From Treponema sp. (lineage in GTDB: Bacteria; Spirochaetota; Spirochaetia; Treponematales; Breznakiellaceae), in contig JAITNU010000159.1 in the NCBI GenBank assembly GCA_031290325.1, positions 1 through 6,185 on the forward strand: a DNA stretch of 6,185 nucleotides, written 5' to 3'. The notes under the pieces were generated by a model. That model had not been told where the DNA came from, did no database searches, and worked only from the letters and a program-made list of their open reading frames with translations. Position 1 is the stretch's first letter, and every line of letters begins with the position of its first letter. Both the position numbers and the translations under genes were made by a program. Below, in pieces: positions 1 to 6,070 of this stretch.

Positions 1-303
1 ATTCTGATGACCACCCTGACCACCATTCTGGGACTCGTGCCCATGGCCTTCTTCCCCGGGGAAGGGTCGGAACTGGTAGGGCCCATCGGAAAGACCGTTC
101 TGGGGGGCCTGTCCTTCGGCACCCTGATGACCCTGTTCCTGATGCCCACGGTGTACTGTATCATGAACAAGCACTCCGACGAGCGGAGAGAGCGGGCCGA
201 AGCCCGCCGTGACCGGATCGCCGCCGGGCTTTCCCGGAAGCAGGCGAAGAAAGAGGAGCGCGGCAAAGATCAGGGCGCCGCGTCTCTTGGGGAGGTTCTC
301 TAA
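1..303 (+). CDS. RND-family efflux transporter, C-terminal end (5' partial)
   Basis: This is the last 100 residues of a gene that begins before the window and is open from base 1 in frame 1. The visible part matches the C-terminus of an inner-membrane proton-driven RND pump of the AcrB/HAE1 type. The end of one membrane helix (about residues 1-18, with ILGLVPMAFF) is followed by a short loop with GEGSE, then a final helix (about 29-55, with GGLSFGTLMTLFLMPTVY). The TLxTLFxxPxxY pattern is typical of the last helix of this family. After residue 57 comes a cytoplasmic tail rich in Arg, Lys and Glu, probably helical, which is longer and more charged than I would expect. The substrate cannot be told from this fragment. 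The stop codon overlaps the start of the next gene by one base, so the two are translationally coupled. Confidence 0.85.
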   Translation: MLMTTLTTILGLVPMAFFPGEGSELVGPIGKTVLGGLSFGTLMTLFLMPTVYCIMNKHSDERRERAEARRDRIAAGLSRKQAKKEERGKDQGAASLGEVL

Positions 304-857
304 TGCTGCGGATCGAAATAATCGCCAACCACTCGGTGGAAGAAAACATCCTTGAAGCCTTTGCCCGGGAGCAGGTTGGCAAGTTCTACACCAAGTACCC
401 CAGCGTATTCGGGGTCGGTTCCTCCGGCCCCCGCATGGGGGATGCGATATGGCCTGAAGAGAACTTCTCCTTGGTGGTCTGGTGTGAGGAAGAGGAGGCC
501 CACGGCATTGAGCGGGCCATAGCCGCGGTGAAGCAGCGTTTCCCTGATGAAGGGATTAAGCTCTTCTGCCTGCGTGAAGCACCTCCGGTGAAGGCACCGG
601 TAAGCGTACCGCTTTCAACGGCGGGAGCACCTGCAGGAACACTACCAGACACGATAGGAGGAGCACCTGCAGGAATAGACCCGACATGGGGAGCATCAGC
701 AGGAACACTGCCAGGCACGATAGGAGGAGTGCCTGCAGGAGTACCGACGCCAGGAACCCTGCCAAGTGTGCCGGCGGCATTACCAACAGCAGGGCAGGGC
801 CTGGGAACCGCGCCCTACAGGGCAGCCGCCCCCGGCATGGAAGCGGAGAACAGCTAG
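303..857 (+). CDS. PG0541-family transporter-associated protein (PII-like fold) with repetitive Gly/Ala/Pro tail
   Basis: Small cytoplasmic protein of 184 residues. Residues 1-93 (start MLRIEIIANHSVEENI, then FTKYPS-like and WPEENFSLVVW segments) resemble the PG0541 family, small PII-like proteins encoded next to RND transporters; their exact role is not established. The family is about 95 residues long, so residues 94-184 are an extra tail. The tail is low complexity, with repeat units at residues 108-119 (GAPAGTLPDTIG), 120-129, 130-141 and 142-154. It has no hydrophobic segment and is probably disordered. The ATG shares its A with the pump stop codon, and GGAGG at 291-295 lies 7 bases upstream, so this start is well supported. 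The family name comes from recalled sequence resemblance and genomic position. The tail is read directly from the sequence; its function is unknown. Confidence 0.75.
   Translation: MLRIEIIANHSVEENILEAFAREQVGKFYTKYPSVFGVGSSGPRMGDAIWPEENFSLVVWCEEEEAHGIERAIAAVKQRFPDEGIKLFCLREAPPVKAPVSVPLSTAGAPAGTLPDTIGGAPAGIDPTWGASAGTLPGTIGGVPAGVPTPGTLPSVPAALPTAGQGLGTAPYRAAAPGMEAENS
624..764 (+). repeat. In-frame degenerate tandem repeat encoding G-x-P-A-G units
   Basis: Four repeat units start at 624, 660, 690 and 726, each opening with a version of GGAGCACCTGCAGGA. The spacings are 36, 30 and 36 bases, so the array looks like a 66-base pair of units copied once and then diverged. All spacings are multiples of three and the reading frame of the PG0541-family gene stays open throughout. 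The repeat favours codons such as GGA, GCA, ACA, CTA and ATA, while the neighbouring kinase and regulator genes mostly use C- or G-ending codons. This suggests a local expansion rather than long-conserved coding sequence. Confidence 0.85.
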
Positions 858-865
858 GCAGACCC

Positions 866-2035
866 ATGCGAGACTTTATCAAACGGGCCTTAAAAAAACT
901 CCCCAAGATGACGGCGGAACAGACCCAGGACCTCCTCATTTCAGCGGCCACCGAAATCGACCGCCTGGAAACCGTGCTGGATTCCCTGGCCCAGGGGATC
1001 CTCGTGTGCGACCCGAATCATAACCTCGTCCTGGCCAATAAATACGCCGAACGTTTCCTCCCCATCACCCACCATGACCAGGGCGATGAACCCCTCTGGT
1101 CCGTGGTCCGGGAGGAAGGGGTGGCGGCCTTCCTTGAAACCACCCTCCTCACCGGCGACCGCGTCGAAGACCGGGAGTTTGCCGTGGAGGTAAAGGGCAT
1201 CGAACGCCTCCTGAGCATCAGTGTCCTGCCCCTGGTCCGGGACCACCAGGTCTCAGGGTCCCTCATCTACATCGAAGATATCACCGAAAAGCGGAGCAAA
1301 GCAGCTCAGTTGCGGCGTATGGAAAGCCTAGCCAGCCTCACTACCCTCGCCGCCGGCGTAGCCCATGAAATCAAGAATCCCCTGGGTTCTCTGTCCATCC
1401 ACATCCAGTTGATTCAGAAAACCCTGGCCGCCCAGGGACCAGGGCACGCCCTCCTGGACACCTACCTCGGCGTGGTGAACGAAGAAATCGACCGCCTTAA
1501 CCACATCGTGGTGGATTTCCTCTTTGCCGTACGGCCCATGAACATGGACCTCCATGAAGGGAACCTCAACACCCTCATAGAGGAACTCACCGGCTTTGTC
1601 TCCTTCGAGCTGGAAGCAGCCCACATCACCTGCACCCTGGACCTGGCAGTACAGCTCCCCCTCATCGAGTTTGATGAACGGTGCATGAAACAAGCCCTTC
1701 TCAACCTCATCAAAAACGCCATCACTGCCATGCCCCAGGGCGGCGCCCTGAGCATCAAAACCGAAGCCCAGGACACCGCCCTCAGCATCAGCATCACCGA
1801 TACTGGCTCAGGTATCCCCGAAGCCCACCTGTCCAAAATATTCGAGCCGTATTTTACCACCACCGAAACCGGCTCAGGGCTCGGCCTCACCCTGGTCTAC
1901 AAGATCATCCGGGAACACCAGGGGGAAATCACCGTGAAATCCCGGGAAGGAACCGGTGCCTGCTTCCGCATCCTCCTGCCTATCCCCCAGAAAGAACGGC
2001 GCCTCATCAGCTACGGAGGCCCCCATGGGCATTAA
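866..2035 (+). CDS. Soluble PAS-domain sensor histidine kinase, NtrB/AtoS type
   Basis: A 389-residue sensor kinase that should autophosphorylate on His and pass the phosphate to the regulator encoded next. A PAS-like sensing domain spans about residues 33-140 (DSLAQGILVCDPNHNLVLAN through YIEDITEKR). The HisKA domain has the H-box AGVAHEIKNPLG with phospho-acceptor His167. The ATPase domain shows an N-box (LLNLIKNAITAM, Asn280 and Asn284), a G1 box DTGSGIP (312-318), an F-box FEPYFTT and a G2 box GSGLGL (336-341). No signal peptide or membrane helix is visible, so it probably senses a cytoplasmic cue. The frame is open further upstream, but that part reads the preceding gene's repeat in another frame; MRDFIKRAL at 866 follows the previous stop by 8 bases. 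No strong ribosome site is visible, so coupling to the upstream gene is likely. The signal is unknown. Confidence 0.93.
   Translation: MRDFIKRALKKLPKMTAEQTQDLLISAATEIDRLETVLDSLAQGILVCDPNHNLVLANKYAERFLPITHHDQGDEPLWSVVREEGVAAFLETTLLTGDRVEDREFAVEVKGIERLLSISVLPLVRDHQVSGSLIYIEDITEKRSKAAQLRRMESLASLTTLAAGVAHEIKNPLGSLSIHIQLIQKTLAAQGPGHALLDTYLGVVNEEIDRLNHIVVDFLFAVRPMNMDLHEGNLNTLIEELTGFVSFELEAAHITCTLDLAVQLPLIEFDERCMKQALLNLIKNAITAMPQGGALSIKTEAQDTALSISITDTGSGIPEAHLSKIFEPYFTTTETGSGLGLTLVYKIIREHQGEITVKSREGTGACFRILLPIPQKERRLISYGGPHGH
2015..2019 (+). promoter_or_regulatory. Ribosome binding site that sets the start of the response regulator
   Basis: GGAGG lies inside the 3' end of the kinase gene, 5 bases before the ATG at 2025. 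The frame is open further upstream, to 1956 or beyond, but only this ATG has a good ribosome site, and it places the receiver-domain sequence (MGIKLLVVDDE) exactly at the N-terminus. Confidence 0.8.
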
Positions 2036-3374
2036 ACTCCTCGTGGTGGATGATGAAAAGAACATCAGGGAAGGACTCGCCGCCGCCCTGGAACTGGACG
2101 GCTACACCGTGGAAACCGCAGCCGCCGGAGATGCCGCGTGGAAACGCTTTCAGAAAGGGGACATTGACCTGGTCATCACCGACCTCCGCATGACCGGGCT
2201 CAACGGCACCGAGCTGCTCAAACGCATCAACGCCGAAACCCCGGGCATCCCCGTCATCGTCCTCACTGGCCACGGCACCGTGGAGACCGCCGTAGAAGCC
2301 ATGCGCCAGGGGGCCTACGATTTCCTCACCAAACCCCTCAACCTGGACCGTCTCTCCCTCCTGGTGAAGCGGGCACTCAAGAGCCGGGAGCTGGAACTGC
2401 AGCACCGCCGCATGGAAGAGGAACTTGCCAAGCACAAACCCTTTGAAACCATCATCGGCACCAGCGCGCCCATGCGCCGCGTCTTTGACACCATCAGCCG
2501 TGTGGCCCCCGCCAAAGCCTCAGTGCTCATCACCGGCGAGTCCGGCGTAGGCAAAGAACTGGTGGCCGACGCCTTGCATGAGCTGTCCCCCCGCAAGGGC
2601 AAACCCCTCATCAAAGTCCACTGCGCAGCCCTGGCCGCCAGCCTCCTGGAAAGTGAACTTTTTGGCCATGAGAAAGGCAGCTTTACCGGCGCCGCCAGCC
2701 GGAAGCGGGGCCGTTTCGAGCTTGCCCATGAGGGAACCCTGTTCCTGGACGAAATCGGGGAAATCGATCAGAACCTCCAGATAAAACTCCTGCGGGTCCT
2801 CCAGGAAAAGCGTTTCGAGCGGGTGGGCGGGGAAGAATCCATAGAGACCGACGTGCGGATAGTGGCGGCTACGAACAAGGACTTAAAAGCGGAGATAGAG
2901 CAGGGGAATTTCCGGGAAGACCTCTATTTCCGGCTCAACGTCGTGACTATCCTCGTCCCCCCCTTGCGGGAACGGAAAGATGACCTCCCTCTGCTCATCA
3001 CCTCGTTTTTAAAGGAGTTTGCCCAGGAAAACGGCAAGCCCGTGGACAGCATTGATGACAAGGCCCGTGCCGCCCTGTATGCCTACGACTGGCCCGGCAA
3101 CGTCCGGGAACTGCGGAACTGCATGGAAAGCGCCGTGGTCATGGCCAAGGGGCAGGTCATTACCGAGGCGGACCTACCCCCCACCCTGCGGACCCAGCAC
3201 GAAGAGGGCTGGATACGCATCCCCCTGGGCGCCACTCTGGCGGAAGGAGAGCAGATCATCCTGCGGGATACCTTGTCCATGCTCAAGGGGAATAAGAGCA
3301 GAACCGCTGCGGTACTTGGCATCGGCCGCAAGACCCTGCAGCGAAAACTAGCCACCTTGCAGGAAGGGAAGTAG
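2025..3374 (+). CDS. Sigma-54-dependent response regulator, NtrC/AtoC type
   Basis: A 449-residue transcription activator, partner of the kinase upstream; the genes overlap by 11 bases. The receiver domain (1-120) has the acidic pair Asp9/Asp10, phospho-acceptor Asp53, Thr81 and Lys103. The AAA+ domain (about 143-375) has Walker A GESGVGKE (171-178), the sigma-54 contact loop GSFTGA (218-223), Walker B GTLFLDEIGE (Asp241, Glu242), sensor I Asn283, arginine-finger candidates Arg296 and Arg302, and sensor II in WPGNVRELRN (Arg360). A Fis-type helix-turn-helix ends the protein (about 411-447, NKSRTAAVLGIGRKTLQRKL). It should act with RpoN at -24/-12 promoters; I saw no convincing such site in the intergenic gaps here, so the targets probably lie elsewhere or upstream of the efflux genes. 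The contact loop reads GSFTGA in place of the usual GAFTGA, a mild variant, and VHCAAL replaces the usual VNCAAL. Annotators often call such proteins AtoC, but a link to acetoacetate is not shown. Confidence 0.95.
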   Translation: MGIKLLVVDDEKNIREGLAAALELDGYTVETAAAGDAAWKRFQKGDIDLVITDLRMTGLNGTELLKRINAETPGIPVIVLTGHGTVETAVEAMRQGAYDFLTKPLNLDRLSLLVKRALKSRELELQHRRMEEELAKHKPFETIIGTSAPMRRVFDTISRVAPAKASVLITGESGVGKELVADALHELSPRKGKPLIKVHCAALAASLLESELFGHEKGSFTGAASRKRGRFELAHEGTLFLDEIGEIDQNLQIKLLRVLQEKRFERVGGEESIETDVRIVAATNKDLKAEIEQGNFREDLYFRLNVVTILVPPLRERKDDLPLLITSFLKEFAQENGKPVDSIDDKARAALYAYDWPGNVRELRNCMESAVVMAKGQVITEADLPPTLRTQHEEGWIRIPLGATLAEGEQIILRDTLSMLKGNKSRTAAVLGIGRKTLQRKLATLQEGK

Positions 3375-3397
3375 GCAGTTCGATATTTTTGCCATCT

Positions 3398-3419
3398 GCC
3401 AGGGGAAACCCAGGCTTTT
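3398..3419 (+). terminator. Candidate intrinsic terminator after the two-component pair
   Basis: Bases 3398-3404 can pair with 3409-3415: GCC with GGC and GGG with CCC, interrupted by one A/A mismatch and closed by a GAAA tetraloop (3405-3408). TTTT follows at 3416-3419. It starts 23 bases after the regulator's stop codon, in the gap before the convergent sugar kinase gene. The stem is short, so termination may be weak. It has no A-run on its left side and would not serve the opposite strand. Confidence 0.45.
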
Positions 3420-3449
3420 GCAGCGGGCACAGGTATCGGTTACTTCTCT

Positions 3450-4379
3450 TTACTTAATCGTCCCGACCTTGAGGAACCCCGCGTTAAGCCCCCCGCAGCG
3501 GACCCCCCAGGCAATCGCCTCCTGGAGCGCAGCTCCCTCCCCCAGGGCAGCGGCAAATCCTGCGGTAAAGGCATCCCCGGAACCGGTGGTATTGACCGGT
3601 TTGACCCGTTCAAAGGAATATTCCCCGAAATTACCCGGTTCGGCGTACCACACCGAATCGCTGCCCCTGGTCAAGAGGATACGGAAGTGATATTTTTCGC
3701 ACAGATCAAGGCATAGTTCCTGGATACGTTTTTTTATATCATCAAGACACATTGTGATGAGCCGGTTACCGGTAACAAGCTCTGGGGCAAACGTTCCCGC
3801 AAATTCAAAGAGGTTGGGTTTAATGATATCAGGGCTGAATGTAAGGCTGTTTACCAGGTCCCTGCCCCGGAGGTCAAGGATCACGGCGTGTCCTGTTTCC
3901 TTTGCCTGGCGGACCATGGAGGGTATCAGGGAGGGGGAAAAGCCTGGGGCCATGGTTCCGGAAATGATGACCCCCTCATACCCGGGGAGGAGTCGCGTAT
4001 AGGCTTCGAGGAGCCGCGTTTCGGTTTCACCCTCCACCGGCTCGGCTTCCTCAACCAGTTCGGTAATGCTTTCATCCGCGTCGTTGATCAGGGTATAACA
4101 AAAACGGATGGGACTCCTGCTCTCCACCCATTCAAGGGCCACCCCGTCCTGTTCACAGAGGTCCAGAAACAGGGGCCGCAGACTGCCGCCAAGCTGGGTC
4201 AGGTGGAGACAAGGTTTCCCCAGTTGGGTCAAAACCCGGCTCACATTCACCCCTTTACCAGAGGCATCCACCTGATGGGTGCCGGTCCGGTTCACCGTAT
4301 CCGGTATCAGGGCGGAAAAGCACAGGGTTTTTTGCAGGGTTGGGTTCATACAAACCGTAAGAAAGGTGGATATACTCAT
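3450..4379 (-). CDS. PfkB-family sugar-phosphate kinase (1-phosphofructokinase/tagatose-6-phosphate kinase group)
   Basis: A 309-residue ribokinase-fold enzyme expected to transfer phosphate from ATP to a phosphorylated sugar in the cytoplasm. The N-terminus FLTVCMNPTLQKTL aligns with the ILTVTLNPALDKTL pattern of the FruK/LacC group. The first signature is SGKGVNVSRVL (40-50). The second is NTTGSGDAFTAGF (263-275), with Asp269 as likely catalytic base and the preceding glycines forming the anion hole. Length is normal for the family. The ATG at 4379 is preferred because it puts the conserved strand at the N-terminus; an upstream ATG at 4463 would add 28 residues and run into the divergent deaminase gene. 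GGAA lies 5 bases upstream. The Asp of NPALD, a substrate contact in this group, is Gln16 here, and the usual GGKG is SGKG. The sugar is therefore uncertain. No PTS or other sugar genes are adjacent. Confidence 0.88.
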   Translation of the reverse strand: MSISTFLTVCMNPTLQKTLCFSALIPDTVNRTGTHQVDASGKGVNVSRVLTQLGKPCLHLTQLGGSLRPLFLDLCEQDGVALEWVESRSPIRFCYTLINDADESITELVEEAEPVEGETETRLLEAYTRLLPGYEGVIISGTMAPGFSPSLIPSMVRQAKETGHAVILDLRGRDLVNSLTFSPDIIKPNLFEFAGTFAPELVTGNRLITMCLDDIKKRIQELCLDLCEKYHFRILLTRGSDSVWYAEPGNFGEYSFERVKPVNTTGSGDAFTAGFAAALGEGAALQEAIAWGVRCGGLNAGFLKVGTIK

Positions 4380-4393
4380 ATCAATTCCATTAT

Positions 4394-4422
4394 ATTGTAC
4401 ATACAAGGCAGCTATGGTACAA
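4394..4422 (-). promoter_or_regulatory. Candidate sigma-70 promoter for the sugar kinase gene, mirror image of the deaminase promoter
   Basis: On the - strand TTGTAC (4422-4417) and TACAAT (4399-4394) are again 17 bases apart. A perfect TATAAT also exists on this strand at 4394-4389 but lacks a matching -35 box at normal spacing. Transcription from the first box would start near 4387, leaving a leader of only about 8 bases before the ATG at 4379 and cutting into the GGAA ribosome site (4388-4385). The true start may differ, or the message may be nearly leaderless. Confidence 0.45.
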
Positions 4423-4423
4423 T
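4395..4423 (+). promoter_or_regulatory. Candidate sigma-70 promoter for the dCMP deaminase gene
   Basis: TTGTAC at 4395-4400 and TACAAT at 4418-4423 are separated by exactly 17 bases. The -10 box has one mismatch to consensus; the -35 box keeps TTG. Transcription would start near 4430, giving a leader of about 12 bases that still contains part of the AGGAG ribosome site (4431-4435). It shares its DNA with a mirror-image promoter on the other strand. Confidence 0.6.
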
Positions 4424-4441
4424 AGGGGAGAGGAGTGAATA

Positions 4442-4927
4442 ATGGCGGGGTACACAAGACCAAGCTGGGATGAATACTTTATGGAGGTCTGCGATGCTAT
4501 TTCTAAACGGGCGACCTGCGACCGGGGGCGTTCAGGCTGCGTCATTGCCAAGGACAATCAGATTCTCGTAACCGGCTATGTGGGCGCCCCTGCGGGACTG
4601 CCCCATTGCGACGAAGTGGGGCATCAGCTTAAAAAAATGCTCCACGAGGATGGGAGTGTTACCACCCATTGCGTGCGCACCGTCCATGCGGAACAAAACG
4701 CCCTCTGCCAGGCGGCGAAACGGGGCATTGCCATAGTAGGGGCCACCTTGTACTGCCGGATGACCCCGTGCAGGACCTGTGCCATGCTCATCATTAACTG
4801 CGGCATTGTCCGGGTGGTTTGCCAGCGGCGTTACCATGTCGCCGGTGATTCAGAGGCCATGTTTGAAAAAGCTGGCATCATCCTTGAATATATCCACAAT
4901 GAGACCGAGGAGTATGCGCATCAATAG
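4442..4927 (+). CDS. dCMP deaminase, ComEB-like zinc-dependent cytidine/deoxycytidylate deaminase family
   Basis: A 161-residue cytoplasmic enzyme expected to deaminate dCMP to dUMP, feeding thymidylate synthesis. The N-terminus RPSWDEYFMEV and the segment GYVGAPAGLPHCDEVGH (close to the family's GYNGxPxGLPHC) are characteristic of dCMP deaminases. The zinc site and catalytic Glu are in HAEQNA (His82, Glu84), with the other zinc ligands in TPCRTC (Cys110, Cys113). Length fits the family. The ATG at 4442 follows AGGAG (4431-4435) by 6 bases, a strong ribosome site. It diverges from the sugar kinase and converges with the unrecognised gene on its right, so it is probably transcribed alone. dCMP specificity is inferred from the GxPxGLPHC segment and the N-terminal motif; activity on other cytidylates cannot be excluded by eye. 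Confidence 0.93.
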   Translation: MAGYTRPSWDEYFMEVCDAISKRATCDRGRSGCVIAKDNQILVTGYVGAPAGLPHCDEVGHQLKKMLHEDGSVTTHCVRTVHAEQNALCQAAKRGIAIVGATLYCRMTPCRTCAMLIINCGIVRVVCQRRYHVAGDSEAMFEKAGIILEYIHNETEEYAHQ

Positions 4928-4936
4928 AGGGGTCCC

Positions 4937-5944
4937 TTATTCCAGCTCCAGGGTGAGGCGGTATTTAAGGTAAATTGCTTCCAGGGTTTGCTGAGGCCCT
5001 GGAGTTACGCTCCGTTTACGGAACTGGGCGGCGTCCCGGCGATTGACATAAAAATCATAAATGGTCCGGGGGTCGGTGCTGCTTATCATCCCATAGGCGG
5101 GCTGGTTCCCCAGGAAGGAGCGGACCTCATCATACCCCACGGCGGAGATGCCAAAGCGGGCCAGCCGGGAACGTACATTGAGGATATCTTCATAGGAAAG
5201 GCCGAACAGAAATTCCTCCAAGGCCCATCGGGTTTCATTATGATTGATCTCGGCTACCAGAAATTCCTGCCAATCCTGCCCTAGATCCATTGAAATACGG
5301 AACAATTCACTGGTGCCGTCCATAGTTCCAAAACAGGGAGGCGCCGTGTCCCGGGCTATCCAGAGGGACTCCAGGGCCGGGAAATGGTGGATGATCTGGG
5401 AGTCCTGGCCGCTATCCCAGAGGGAAATCAGGTCATTGGCGAGCCGTATTTTGGTATCATGGGAAAAGACCGGGTCCCTCAGGCAGGAAAAATAGACCTC
5501 CTCGACCATAAGGGTACAAATAATGGTAAAGATAATGCGGTGCAGCGGTGTATGGAACTCATGGATATCCCGGACCAGCATGGAAACCAGGGAAAAGGCG
5601 TGAAATTTGGCCACCAGGAAGCTGCGGACCGCCACAACCCTGGTGGGAATATGGAGCAGGTGGGAAGCGGAGGCCGGCTCGCAGAGGGACGCAATCAAAC
5701 TTTCCTCTCCCCGTTGTTTCCCCTGCATAATTTGGGTTTCCCGTACCGAAGGATAGTGGGAAATCGCGTCTCCCATCCGTTGCAGGCACCGAAACCGTTC
5801 CCGTACCAGGTAGCTTTCTTCGGGGAATTTCGTATCAAGATATGCCTCAATCTCGCCAATCAGGCGTATTTCATGTTCTTTGAGAACAATCAAAGCTGAT
5901 TTTTTGGGGGGAATTGCAGGCATGGTCGGTATTGAAAGAACCAT
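4937..5944 (-). CDS. Unrecognised protein of 335 residues beside ssrA
   Basis: I do not recognise this protein. The frame is long, uninterrupted and read on the strand opposite the deaminase, whose stop lies 9 bases away. It appears soluble: there is no signal peptide, and the most hydrophobic stretch (about residues 137-147, IIFTIICTLMV) is too short for a membrane helix. The centre (about 99-155) is rich in His and aromatic residues and probably helical. Distinct segments include ALEEFLFGLSYEDILNVRSRLARFGISAVGYDEV (241-274, shown in part) and a C-terminal IYDFYVNRRDAAQFRKR. Start choice is uncertain: ATG at 5944 has AGGG 8 bases upstream, while TTG at 5980 would add 12 residues with AGGA 8 bases upstream, and ATG at 5923 has no ribosome site. 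No metal site, nucleotide-binding loop or known catalytic motif was seen. It may be lineage-specific. Confidence 0.8.
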   Translation of the reverse strand: MVLSIPTMPAIPPKKSALIVLKEHEIRLIGEIEAYLDTKFPEESYLVRERFRCLQRMGDAISHYPSVRETQIMQGKQRGEESLIASLCEPASASHLLHIPTRVVAVRSFLVAKFHAFSLVSMLVRDIHEFHTPLHRIIFTIICTLMVEEVYFSCLRDPVFSHDTKIRLANDLISLWDSGQDSQIIHHFPALESLWIARDTAPPCFGTMDGTSELFRISMDLGQDWQEFLVAEINHNETRWALEEFLFGLSYEDILNVRSRLARFGISAVGYDEVRSFLGNQPAYGMISSTDPRTIYDFYVNRRDAAQFRKRSVTPGPQQTLEAIYLKYRLTLELE

Positions 5945-6024
5945 ATCTATAACCCTATTGCTCCTGGAATGAGAAATCAAGGCAATTTTCCTATTTTTCC
6001 ATTATTTTTGAGCATCAGACCCTA

Positions 6025-6053
6025 TTGACCAACTCGGTTCATCAGAATATACT
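6025..6053 (+). promoter_or_regulatory. Sigma-70 promoter of the tmRNA gene
   Basis: TTGACC (6025-6030) and TATACT (6048-6053) are separated by exactly 17 bases; each box has one mismatch to consensus. Transcription would begin near 6060, about 10 bases before the mature tmRNA 5' end at 6071, leaving a short leader for RNase P to remove. T-rich runs at 5986-6009 lie upstream and might act as an UP element. The strength fits an abundant stable RNA. Confidence 0.8.
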
Positions 6054-6070
6054 GAATAATAAGCACATTC

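Larger units (their letters stand above)
4393..4424. repeat. Perfect 8-bp inverted repeat in the divergent intergenic region
   Basis: TATTGTAC at 4393-4400 and GTACAATA at 4417-4424 are exact reverse complements around a 16-base spacer. The arms coincide with the -35/-10 boxes of both divergent promoters. The arms could also be an operator for a dimeric regulator, but none is identified here. Confidence 0.8.

Noticed and set aside
686..865. A 60-residue N-terminal extension of the histidine kinase
   Set aside because: It reads the repeat of the upstream gene in a different frame, is rich in Arg and Gly with no family resemblance, and no ribosome site supports the ATG at 686.
386..951. Two open frames of 110 and 131 codons on the - strand across the repeat
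   Set aside because: They are low-complexity mirror readings of the tandem repeat, overlap a supported + strand gene and match no family I know.
1956..2024. An upstream start for the response regulator
   Set aside because: The extra residues read the kinase's C-terminal coding sequence in another frame; the ATG at 2025 has a strong GGAGG and begins exactly at the receiver domain.
4380..4463. The 28-residue N-terminal extension of the sugar kinase
   Set aside because: It would start inside the deaminase gene and read through the divergent promoter region, and family members begin near the ATG at 4379.
5952..6027. ACCCTATTG occurring twice (5952-5960 and 6019-6027), one copy overlapping the tmRNA -35 box
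   Set aside because: A 9-base match of this kind is easily due to chance in an AT-rich spacer, and nothing else supports an operator.
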